A DNA stretch of 64,000 bases, from positions 124,452,602-124,516,601 of the forward strand of contig NC_084665.1 of NCBI RefSeq assembly GCF_028389875.1, read 5' to 3'. This document shows, piece after piece, positions 24,701 to 36,521 of this stretch. The DNA comes from Rhea pennata (taxonomy: Eukaryota; Chordata; Aves; Rheiformes; Rheidae). Both the position numbers and the translations under genes were made by a program. Under the pieces are notes generated by a model that was not told where the DNA came from, did no database searches, and was given only the letters and a program-made list of their open reading frames with translations. Positions within the stretch are counted from its first letter, which is position 1; each line of letters starts with the position of its first letter.

Positions 24701-26379
24701 TCTGGGGACAAGGACGAGGCATGTCTGCAGCATAAAGACTCCCCAGTCTGTGAGACCTGCTGCATATTGGGCGAGCTTCTCAAAGGAGCGAGTGAAAGGA
24801 AATCATGGGCTGGGCTGGGTTACGACAGTGGTTTATGTACACTGTCATCTGAACATGGCGAGAGTTACACACACAGCTGGGAACAGGAGCAGCTTCATTT
24901 TTCTAGAGGAAACAAGAGTATTGCCACTATTTTAGGCAGTGTGTGAATGAATGAAGTTCCACGCTAAATGGAAAAAAAACTCCTGTAGATGATAGATGCC
25001 CTGGATCCCACCCTTCATGGAGAACACAAAATGTTTTTCGTGTTAAGATATGAAAACAAGGTCTTGACCCTGCAGCTAAACATCAGAATGGAAACTCTGA
25101 GCCTAGCAGAAAGTCATCATTCGCAGGAGATTTAACTAACAGTGACCGTGAATAGGCTGAACCTAGGAAATCAGTTATGCTAAATAAAGATTTTAATAAA
25201 AAATGGATCATCATGATAAACAGGTCTAACTCTCATTCCTCAACCCAGGAATTTGTTCTCAGTCAAGCCCAAAGCTTCTCTGTGAGCAACTGAAAATCCT
25301 TTAGAAAGCTCATGATAGGATTCACTTGCCTGTTTTGGACATCTACGGTGGTGACAGCTGCGCTGCTTGTACTTTGGACTACCTGAACAGTCAAAGGAGA
25401 GGTGCCTTTAGGGTATGACTTGTCTGACCTATTTCAAATGTCGTTCTTAAAATGAGATAAATCCCCTCAATGTCAGTTTATCCTCATTAACTGAAAAAGG
25501 GGGTTTAGGACAATTGACTTGGATGTAGCCAACTACGCTGAGAGAGAGCCCAATTCTTCGTTTTCCATATAAAGACTCCAAGTGAGAGAGTCATCTGTAG
25601 CCTGATGTAAATTGTTCCAATGAATTAAAGCCATTTAGCACTTCCCTCCCCTCTCCCCACCCAAAAATGTCCTATCCTGGGCTATCTAGATGCAAGATGT
25701 GATAGCTGACTAAAAAGAAATCAAAGTTATTCGGACAAGCTCATCTTGTCCTTCAACATTTCCTAACATCAGTCAACAATCTTATGTCATAAACCTCCAT
25801 CCTACAAATACCTGTAGCTGTTACTAAATTTGTGGAGATGAACTGTACCACCAAGGTGATGACAGAGGACCTGCAAAGGTAATGCTAATAAAATAAATTG
25901 CCATCTATTAAATTAAATGCCATCTGACATGGCTGTATACCACTTTAAAGGAATTATATCAATATCTATAATTATATCTATAATTGTATCTATAATACAG
26001 TCATAATAAAGCTTTCCTCTCACTTCACTGCAATTCTGATCAGGTTCAAAGTGGACAGTCATCGTTTTAGAAATAATACAATAAAAGACATGGAGAAAGG
26101 TATGTCCTAAGAACCCTGAAGAAGGAAAGAAGGAATTTTAGAGATGAATAATGGAGGTATGTTAAATCTGTAATAGTCTAAAAATACACCCAGGGCAACA
26201 CTTGTAGAGTGAAACAACATCTTCTATTAGAATGCCTGATGTGATCTTTAAAATAAGTTCTTTTACTCTTTCAAACAATGTGAAACAATCTGTTGAATGA
26301 TATCATTGAAATAAATAATAACTTATCTCTTTTGGCTGGCTTTGGGTACAAACTGGGAGAAGCAAGAACCTAGGCATTT
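21721..26379. other. Intergenic sequence upstream of RHAG, no gene recognised
   Basis: AT-rich. It holds a T run and (TG)n tract at 23531-23556, a T(25) tract at 24380-24404 and a TATCTATAAT-type tandem at 25966-25999. A 92-codon open frame at 23230-23508 (plus) is discussed as a finding. Confidence 0.6.
24380..24404. repeat. Poly(T) run
   Basis: Twenty-five consecutive T. No retroposed gene body could be recognised on the minus strand next to it. Confidence 0.9.
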
Positions 26380-27155
26380 GTACAAGTGTGTGGAAAAACT
26401 CCTCTGAAAGATTAATAAACCCTCCTACAGAAGATTTGTGATGGTAAATGCAAGGTATTAGATTTAAACAGAGGCAATGTGGAAAAACAGGCAAAAAAGT
26501 TCTTTCTCAGAAAAAGATCTAGAATTTTTTGTGGGATGTTTGTACAGAAGCATAGTGAGATATGAAATAACCTTGAGCTCTATCCAAAGCCATAAAACTT
26601 TAATTTAATCGCAATATGGTGTACAATGTTTTGATGCTACACCTCAAGACAGATGTAAGCCAGCTGAGCAGAGCCCAGAAGAGAGCAGCAAAAGCAATAC
26701 GAAGTGAAGAAAAAGTGATCTATAAGAAAAGGTAGAATGTGATTGAATTGCTTAGTCTAAACCAGGAAGACTTCAAAAACAAACAAAAAAATCCATAAAG
26801 GCAATAACTTGTTTCCTCAGGAGACAAAAAAAAAAAAATAGAATAATAAATTCAAATGTCAGGATGAAAGATTCAGACTGTAGTGGAAAAGCTTTCTAAT
26901 AGAGAAAATAGTAAAGTACTGGAATACTTTGCCTGGAAGATGATGAAGCGTCCTAAAGGAGGGCTAGGTGAGCATCTCTTTAGTTTGTAAAAGCAAGATA
27001 GAGCCATATCTTGCTTTATGACCACTTGATCTCTTAAGGTTTCTCCAGTTACTATTGAAAGTACTAATGAAGTCTGATTTTCTGTGGATTTTTGTCCCCT
27101 ATCCCTTGTATCTTCTGCACAACAACAAACTTCAATTCCAGTCACAGTCTCATGA
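26380..27155 (+). mobile_element. Old, eroded CR1/L3-type LINE fragment
   Basis: Scattered matches in the right order identify an ancient CR1-clade copy on the plus strand. They are a segment around 26570-26660 like the LINE text for ALxRPxLEYCVQFW and the CTCAAGACAGATGT stretch (26643-26656), a segment at 26670-26770 like the ERVQRRATK to LFSL region (CAGAAGAGAGCAGCAAAAGC, then TTGCTTAGTCTAAACC), and TACTGGAATACTTTGCCTGG (26917-26936) like the WNRLP region. An A-rich insertion lies near 26827-26839. Ends are approximate, and many indels show it is much older than the other copies. Confidence 0.6.
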
Positions 27156-28844
27156 TCACTAATAGTGTGATAGTCCTAGTCTTCCCTCCATGGTAAACAG
27201 CATTTCCTGAGTTTCCTCCAATTTTATAGACCTTTTTTTTTTGCCCTCTCTGCAACATATCTAGTGTCTGCTCATGTCCTCAAGATCTATCCCCTCTCTA
27301 TCCTGAAGGTGATCTGTGCTTTGCTGAGGATAATAATGGGAAATGGGCCAAGGGAGAAGATTTATGGGGGACACATGGAACTTCATACTGCTTTTTACCT
27401 TGCGCATCTGTTCACGTACATGCCATAAGGGCATGAAACCTCTCCAGGCCTGGCACTCTGCCCAGATGTTCAGGTATCACTCTCTGCAGTGCGGGTGTCA
27501 GTGTAGGGCTCAAACCAAGGGAAAATCTTTCTCTATGGGACATGACAAAGAAAGGAGGGAGGAGGGGAAAGAGGAGATGTATGAAGGTTAAAGGTGTTGA
27601 GAAGGAATATTCTGTGTCCCAAACACTGTAAGCTTCTCCTGCTAGAAAGTTAAGGTTCTTGCTGCATTTTCCCTCCCAGATTTGTTGCTTTTTCATCATA
27701 CACTATGCTCAAACCTTAAAAAATTTGGTTGATGGAAGAAGTTGCAGAAAATTTCTTAAAGGAAATACCTGATGTGCTCGCACAGGCTACATCTCTACTA
27801 GTAAAGCGAAGGGGGCCAGAGCACAGCACCTTGCACTTGCGAGCTGTTGACCATGGTGCTGAGTTCTTAGCAGGGTGCCTGGTGTGTCTTTGACCCAGGT
27901 CATCTATCACTCTCTGCAACATTGCTTCCCATGCCAACTAGTTTAGGAGCAAGCACAGTCAGGGGTCCTTCTCCACAGGCAGTCAGGAGCAGGCCACCCT
28001 GTTCTGGAGTATAAGGGAGTTCGACTGCGTGTGCACGAGCTGTGTCGGGTCAGCCAGCGTACGGGCAGAGAGCAGACCTGGCCTCTTCTGTTCTGTGGTG
28101 TGGGTGCAGCAGCAGGGAAAGGAGTAAAATACTCACTGTTCACAGAATCTGGCTGGAGTAACTTGTTCCTGTGATTTAAGGGAAGCTTATAATGATCCTG
28201 CCTTGCCCTTAACTGCAGCATCAAAAGGAAGGGAACAGGGAAACATTTTTTTATGTGAGAAATTGCTGAATGCATCCCTCACAACTTGCAAACCAGCCAC
28301 AATTACGCCTCATATTTTTAGGTCTTTCTTTATAATGCAACCTATTTTACCTGTATAAAATACTCAGAGGTCTCCATCTGAGGTGAATGAACTTAGATCG
28401 CTCAGAAGGTAGTGACATTAAGATAGCCCTTGCTTACGCTGTTCCTGCTTATGGCACTTCTGTCACAAGGTAGGTAGAATAAATGCAGGTGTCTCCCTTA
28501 TGAGGACAGAGTATGGAGAGTATTACTGAACAGTAAAGAAGGGAAGCTCTGCCTGGAGGAAAAAAAGGGCAAAAACACTTCAAATTCCATTATAAATGAT
28601 AGCTGTAAGTCTAACAGACCTGTTTCCACTGAAAATGCTCCTCTGTCTTCTCACAGCTATAATGGCCAACACATACTGTATTTTAACTCTTTGAAGAGTT
28701 AAAATCTTGTGCACTGACACACCGTCCAGCCGGGTACCTGCTGCACCTTTCTGTTATGCTGGGTCTCACATTATCTGATTTTTGGCCTGATGCATTCACC
28801 GTTTGAAGCAGCTGCTGCAGCAACACATTTCTTTCACACTGATC

Positions 28845-28869
28845 TTTTTTTTTTTTTTTTTTTTTTTTT
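28845..28869. repeat. Poly(T) run
   Basis: Twenty-five consecutive T, with no attached retroposed gene visible. Confidence 0.9.
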
Positions 28870-31800
28870 GCCAGATGATGGGAAACAACCACCTGCAACA
28901 TCTTGTATTAAAGGCCAGTGGTCTTTAAATGTCCATCTAACTGCTGTGTAGAGAAGCCAAAAACACACACATCTTGAGCATTCAGACTTTAGTGCCTAGG
29001 AAAGTCTTCTTTTCCCTCCCTATTAGCTTCAGCCCAGTTGTGACTGCTTAAATACAAGGGAAAAAGTGAGGTTGTTCTTTTGGTAAGCATTGTTGCACAT
29101 CTGGATTTATTAACTAATTTTGCATATCTATCTTTTAAATGGATATTGGGTTTTTCATCCTACATATTCATCTAAGGGAAAAATACAGTGTTGGTGAAGT
29201 ATCAAAGCCTTTATGTAAATCAATATAAAAAGTTGTGTCAGACTTTCAAGCTTCCAAACAAATTAAAACAAGAGATAAGTGGGTAGTTTGAGCAGTATTC
29301 TTACATGAGGAATGAGAAATAAGCTGCACTTAATAATCTTCTTGCAGAAGCATCATTAGAAGTGGAATTTATCTGACTAGACATAGCTATAGATTTCTAT
29401 ATCCGATTAAACAAGTTTTCTTTTTATGTTAGAAAAGAGAAACAGGAACTTCCGAGAGGCAATTGATTTCATCTTTAAAAAAGTTATATAAAACAGGCTA
29501 AATAGCCTATGAATGCAAGGACTCAAAGCCTTTTTGATCATGTTGGTTGGCTGACATAGGCTGAAATCAGCTTCAGGATGCTTCCTAGAAGAGATCCAGT
29601 GGGGTCTGCTGAAATGATTGATTTGATTGAAGCAAACCTTGATTTCAGTTCACAGAAGTCTCAGCTGCAGGTCTCCCACAGCCAGTGATGTGGACTTACG
29701 GAATATGATGAGAACATGACAATATTTAAGCTACTTTTTTTTGGTGCATGCTGTTAATGGGGACATTTTACAGATTAATTTTCTGTAATGCTTTGTCAAA
29801 AATCCTGTATCACTCTGAGTCAGCAGACACCTGCTCCATCTAGAGTTCAAAGCTCAGCTCAGTAAATGCGGCTTGTCCGTATTTTACTTAGGTAGCCTCC
29901 CTCACCTTGAAGAGGAGATAGCACTGAATGTGGTTTTCTGACTCCCTGGATAGCAAGAATGAATTTGTCTTGACTAGATTCATATCATTCATGCAGGTCT
30001 CTTACCTCTTGCCCAGTTTCTTGCAAAGTGTGGGAAAAATAAAGGATTTTCTACTCCTATTAATGCATCACTTTTAAAATTTCTAATAAAAAACACCAAG
30101 ATCCCAACACAAGAGAAGGGAAACACGATGGACAAACAACAACCACAGCTTAATGGATAGATCACGGTTTAATCTATTTGGTTATTACAGGTTGTTACTG
30201 AGGTAATTGAATTTTTCTTATTTAAAATCATACAGAATTTCTCTCTCCCTTCAGAAGAAATTGCTTAATTATTGTACAAGGCACAGTACAAAAAGACCTC
30301 ATAGAGATTAAGACTAGGAGAACATTTTCAGTCTTCTAGTTCTCTCTTCTAAATAAAATAGAGAATTATATTCAGTTAAGCTTGTAAATCTTGTTGAAAA
30401 GGAGCAGGGTAGATTTAAACACTTTGCTGTTTTATATTCCACTTTTCCTTCATAGACGCTGAAAAAAGAAACAAAATGCACAGGCGGAAGCTATTGGTTA
30501 AGGTGTATCCCAGAGCTACTGGAAAGCTGTTTATAAGAGATAAAGGGGCTAATTCTCACTTACGCAAGAGCCCGTTGTACTTGTGATAAAAAGGAACTAC
30601 TACAGGGTAGATGGATGCTTTATATACATGTTAAATATCTATCCATTTTCTTGACAAAGCAATATGAAATAGTAAAAATGAGATCAAGGCTTAAAGTCTG
30701 GGATGCTGTTTGTAAAAAGTGTTCACGATAAAACACATAGGTCCATTTCCCCTTCCCGTGTTAAAGCAAGTGTTGCTCTTGCTCCCCATCGGTCCTCTAC
30801 GCTGAGTCTTATCTGGGCATTTCAGCTGGCAGTTATGGAGAAGCAGTGGCAGCCAGTTTGAAGTCCCTTGCAAACGAGTATTAAGCTTGTAAGAAGGAGA
30901 AGGATATTACTTCAGACATGGCAAGGTATCATCTCCGTTGTTTTTCCCCACTTAGGGCTGTCTCTATGGTACAAAGTTCAGTTGGTGCTGGGAACAAATC
31001 TATATTGCTCCGTATTTGCTCTACTGTTTGCATCTAGCCAGAGGAGTGTGAGGAAGGAGCACTTGAGGAAAGTGAGAAGTCTTTTTGTTCACTTTTCCTA
31101 ACGACATCAGCAAATGCACACCAAGTCAAGGGACCCCTGAGTTCGTCTTGGGTGGCCTATGCTCCATAGCATCACTTAATTTAGATTTCTGACCTCCAGT
31201 CTGCTCTTGTCCTCTACGCGTGAATCAAAGCCAAAACAGCAAACAAAAACAAACAAATGCGAAATACAGGACAAGATTTAAATGTAAACATAAATTTCTA
31301 TTCTATCAAAGCAAAGTTCATAGTTAAGAAAAGGCAAACTGGAAAGATGAACCTGAAAATAAGCATTTTCCAACATTGTTTACAAGACTTAACTGTTAGC
31401 TACAGAGATGGCAGCATGGAGTTTGGAAGGATGCTTTCTAGTGTCAAGAAAGTACTGAATTCTTCTGAACTCAGAAGATTACCTGTAACCTTAATCTGCA
31501 TGTTCCCATGAAATTCCTTTTTCTGCAAAGGAATATCCAATACAATTTCTAGCAACCTTTTCAACTTTTATCTATCAGTTGAGACAAAATTTAAGTGGAC
31601 TTTCAGGTTGGGGTGAGCACTTAAAGAAAATATTGTTTAAGGTTATTTCAGTCCAGATTGTCTTTGAAACTGCACAGATTTTGTAATACACTGATTTCCC
31701 TTACTGGATTCAACTTTCTTAGGAAGCAGCATAAATTAATTCTACCAATTCCTTCCTTTTCTAGCTATTTATTTTACATATTGGCCTTTCTCCCTGGCTT

Positions 31801-34800
31801 AATTGCTGCTTCCAAATGCCATATCATAGAAAGCATTATCTAGACAACAATTTTGTTAGCCTCATAATTCAAGACCAGTTTCAGAGATCATATGTACCAC
31901 ATTAATAATTGAAATAATCAACCTGAGGTGCCTTCGTTTTCCTTCCCCATTTTCTATTGTCAGATTTGTGCAGGGGTAGAGATCTGTTTACCCACAAGGA
32001 CTAATGGCAGAGAAAAGTGTTTCTGAAAAGTAACGAAGTACACAGCTATGCCATTAGGCTATGTAACTGCAGCAGTAAGCATATCTGCTTGCCTCTTCGG
32101 TGACAGGATGGATATAATCCTTGTCTTATGGCCCAGGAACTTTTGTGCTCTTATGTTAGGTTTCTTATCAATTTTCCATCTGTTTCTGAGTCTTAAAGTT
32201 TCCATTTCCTCTATCTTCCCTTTCTTTCTAAATGACAGATAGGTGTGATTTGCATTTCCACATTTGCTGAAAACTAGATCAAGCTCTTCCAACTTAATAA
32301 ATCCTATTTTTCCTCTCCCCCACTGTTCTTTCACAGTTACAGGCTTGCTTAGTACAATGCTATGCTGTTCCTGCAGAGGTCCTGTATGCTCCATTTGCTA
32401 TAAGGAAAGGCTACATCTCTGAAGTAACGATTACAGCAATATTGGCGTGCTTTCCATTTCAGCAAGAGGGCATGTTCCTATCACTGCCACTTCACCGTGA
32501 CCTCCCGTTGAGAAGGTTAAGCACTTCTCTCTCCACTAAATCTTGCAGAGTACACAAACAGTACAGAAATCTTAAGTGAGCTACATAACACTAAATTTGC
32601 AGCAGTAATTGCGATGCATGCATGAAGAGTCAAAGTGGGTGGTTAGGGAATATTCCTCAATCAAAAGATATGTTAGCTTCAGTTTCTCTGCTTAATATAG
32701 CTCCCAGTGCTACTTTTGTAGGGTAATCCATCCACACCAGCCAGATCCAAAGAGGGTGTCTGCAGACAGAGACCGTAACAAATAGGCTCCAGAGAACTGA
32801 TCCCAGAAGACCTCCTGCTACATGCAGCATTATCATCATTTATCTAAACATCAGCCTCTCAGAGGCCATGCTCTAATGTTCTTAGTGATAAAACAGCAAG
32901 ATGCCATTTAGCTGCTATGCATGAAATAATTGGTCTGACCTACATGAGGATTTTCCAAGCCAAACAGATAACAACTATATGATATTAATGGCTTAATGGG
33001 TGATGTAAACTCTGAGGCACATCACAAGTTAGCAACTAAAATAAACTATGGATTTTGCCTGTATATTAACATTGATTCAAGAGAGTCACCAATTCTGACC
33101 TGTACTGCCTTGGCATGGGTCACTAGTATAGGTAGAACAAGCTGTACCTTAAAAAAATAGCTACAAGAAACTCCTGTATTGTTTATTTTTCCTATGTTCA
33201 ACTAACATCTCCTTCAGTTGCCTGAGTATTAGGCAAGTAGAGACCTCTTTGTTTGTAGCTTGAATGCTGTTCAAATGGAAGACATGATTTGTGACCTTCA
33301 TAATTAATTTACATCTCTTTCTTTTTATTTACCAGGAAGTAAGTACTAAATCACAGAATACCCAGAAGCAGTCCTGTGCTATTGACCTGACAGGATGAAT
33401 TTATTATTTCCTTGCAATGGGCCAAGTACAAATTCAATGAACAATTGTAACCCAAGTTATTATCTAAAATACAACACTCCTTCTGGGATAAGCCAACACT
33501 GAAGGTACTTCAATGAGCTGAGAGTAAATAAACACGGGCCTTTTGGGAAAGAAAATTACAATGAAAAAGTCCGATATCTGAAGTATTCACACTAACCTAT
33601 GAAAAAGATGAAGTTTGCATCTCATCCCACAACTCATGAGATATCCATTCAGTTTCCAGGTATATCTGAAATAAATGCTTAGCCGCATTAAATAGCTTAT
33701 ATAAGACTTGACAAAAACCTTTCTCATTGGTTTATTCAGCTTATCTGTATAGCTAGATCTACAAAGACTGTTAAGCAGTGTGAGACTGTGAAATAAATTA
33801 AGCTGCAAAGATTGAAATTTGACTTGTGGCATTAAAGAAAGAAAAGGTTTCTTTGAACATGTGTCCAAAATGGTCAGGATTGTTACTCTGCATCAAAAGC
33901 ACACTTTGTTATGTTTATTGATGACAAAAAGAGTAGTATCATATAATTATGCAGAAGCAATGGTCACAGTTGGCCCATCCTGGAGGAGCATCTTGCCTAA
34001 ATGTTTTCTCACCTTTCACAGTGTTTTTAAGAGTGGCACTTTAGCAGCTGAGTGAACATTCATGGAAGAAAATTGCACTGAGGAGCATTAAATATAGAGA
34101 CACAAATTTTAGTTCAGGAAATGACATTGATATAGGAGTGTCCAGGGGAACTCTGTTTCCCAAATATGCTGTCTGGGCACAGCAGGACCAGTTGCTCCAC
34201 AAGGGAGAATGAGCTGGGAGCTGAGGAAGACCTCGGCATGGGCAGTGCCTGCACATATTGGGCACCGTCCCACTGGGTGTGAACACTGTAGGCAGAGCCA
34301 GGTGTTGGTAACGGGGTCCATCAACAGCTGCAGATGCAGAGAGGGGATGGAGCAGACCTAGGGTCCCTCCGGTGGCTCCAACTGGGAGCAAAAGGAGGTG
34401 GAATTGGAGATACAGCTATAACATGAGTCTGAGGGCCACCTAGGAGACAGCACCAGAGACATGATCCTTTTTGGCTGGTATTGGAGACAGGATGCCACGC
34501 TTAGATGAATGGTCATTCATATTTCCTATGATTTTGCCCATCTGTTGAACTTTTTTTACATTTTTATCTAGATGACCTCTGCCTTAGCTTATAGAGGTTT
34601 TTTGTTATTTTGTTTTGTTTTCCCTTGGTTTTATGTTCTATTATTTATTTTCATATCATCTTACTCTTTACCCATTTCTTTTTCTTCCAGAGCCTCCTTT
34701 CTCCTTTCCTATTTCATTTTATGAGCTGATCTCCTTATGAACACCCAGCCAATACAATCTGTGGAAGAAGCATGATGACTGCTTTCAACACACTATTTAT

Positions 34801-35705
34801 TGACTTGTGTGTTCTACGTTTTCCATCACCCAGCATTTGTCTGTTCAGGGAATACAGGGAAATTTTAGGTTGCTGAGGAGTCTTTCTGGAATTGTAGATA
34901 TCTTATCAGATAATCTCTTCCATAAATATTTTGCCTTCTCTTTGTAAAGTTAAAATTTAAGTCCTTCTTAAATCAGCTGGAAAGCTATTGCCACTCTTTC
35001 CAGTTTTAACGTTTGGGAGCTGATTTCTGCCCTAAATTTGTTCATGGAAGGTATTCATAATTTCTTCTTATGACAAAAATATCTGGTAGCTCAAACAACT
35101 CTTAATGTATTTACCCTCCTGATGTTTATAGAGAGCAATTATATCCTCTTTCAGCTTCTGTTTTTTCTAATCAAGCAGGCTTTTCGTTTTTGTCTTATAT
35201 TGCAGGCTGTCAGTTTTCTTGCATATGTTAATATCTCTTCTTACTATCCTCAATTTCAGTTCACCTAAGCACAAATAATCTGAATTGTAAACAGAATTTG
35301 AGAAAAATACTCACCAGGATCTTGTACACTAGCTCTTCAATTTTCTGGAAATGTGTGATACATCCTAAGGCCACATTTTTGTTACAAAACCACTTTGATG
35401 ACTTAGTCACCCTACAGTTAATAACCCAGGTTCTCCCTTGTAAAGTTGCTTCAATCTGACGCACTCTCACATTATCACAGAAAACAGTGTAAAAACTAAG
35501 CATCTAGTTTAAACTAGGTCTGAGGCCTCTGCAAGCTTTTGCGTCACCCTACTGTTTTGAACTCTTTTCTCCTGTCACCTTCTCCCTCATTGACCACAAA
35601 AAGAGTTCAGATCATGTTGTCTAGATCTAGGCAAATAACTTGCGGTTGCTAGCCCAGCTGTGGCAGTCTGTGTAGCTGGCTGTGTTAGTGTCCTCTGTGT
35701 GTTTG

Positions 35706-35744
35706 CGTGTGTGTGTGTGTATGTGTGTGTGTGTGCATGTGTGT
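35706..35744. repeat. (TG)n microsatellite
   Basis: Interrupted alternating TG with single ATG and CATG interruptions. It generates the valine/cysteine-rich open frames on the plus strand and histidine/threonine-rich ones on the minus strand. Confidence 0.92.
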
Positions 35745-36409
35745 CTGGGATACACGCTCAGCCTCAGCCTCACTCCTGGTTGAACCTGCAAATGGGAAAG
35801 CAGCAGCTGCATCCATCAGCACGGGAAGGAGAGGGATCTACCCAGGGGTGGTGGCCTTTGTGACGTCCCTTAACAGTTTTGTGTTTATTTAGAGCAATGG
35901 AAGACTAATGGAAGGCATGTGAGCACACTTTAAATATCTTTAAAGTTCCTGCAAAAACGTATTTCTTACATTACTAAAATGGAGAAAAGGGCGTTCCTAG
36001 CTTTTAAATCACTATGCCATCTACTGAAGCAAAAGTCTATAGTATTGATATCTACATCTGATTTAGTGAGCTGGTGCTCCTTGTTGGAAATGGAGATGAA
36101 TACCTGCTTGAGAGATGTAATTAAACTCATGGTAATACAAGCGACAAAAGTAGGTCAAATGGCTCACACCTGAAATCTACTTATTTCTGTCTCTTATCTT
36201 TAAAAAGGACTAACTCCATAGACTTTTAAAGTTAGGTGAGATGAATCCTACTCTGAAATTGTCACAGTGATTAATTTAGTTGCATGGCAGCTTATTAATT
36301 TAAGAAAACACAACTCCTGCCTGAGGGATGAGGTACTGAAGCAAAGAAAGGTTCCAGCAGTGTGAGGGTCAGGCCCTGACTTATCCAGGTATCCTTGCCT
36401 GGTGGAGAT

Positions 36410-36521
36410 TCACAGAATCACACAGAATCACAGAATCACTGAGATTGGAAAGGACCTCTAGAGACCATGTAGTTTAACCTGCCTGCTCAAGCAGGATCAC
36501 CTAGAGCATGTTGGACAGGAC
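36410..36521 (-). mobile_element. CR1 LINE 3' end, about 110 bp
   Basis: The minus strand carries the CR1 3' end. On the plus strand it reads as an ACAGAATC tail (repeated three times), a degenerate form of TTGGAAGGGACCTCTGGAG, and GCTCAAGCAGGATCACCTAG. This matches the first 110 bp of the copy at 2156-2763, with mutations such as GAGACCATGTAGTTTAACCT. It is a typical severe 5' truncation. Confidence 0.9.

Larger units (their letters stand above)
27156..36409. other. Intergenic sequence, no gene recognised
   Basis: Mostly AT-rich unique DNA, with T(25) at 28845-28869, a small CpG cluster at 28022-28063, a GC-richer stretch at 34130-34480 and a (TG)n tract at 35706-35744. No open frame resembles a known protein. 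Confidence 0.55.

Noticed and set aside
35660..35863. Plus-strand frames with CVCVCVC runs and a minus-strand HTHTH frame
   Set aside because: They come from the (TG)n microsatellite.
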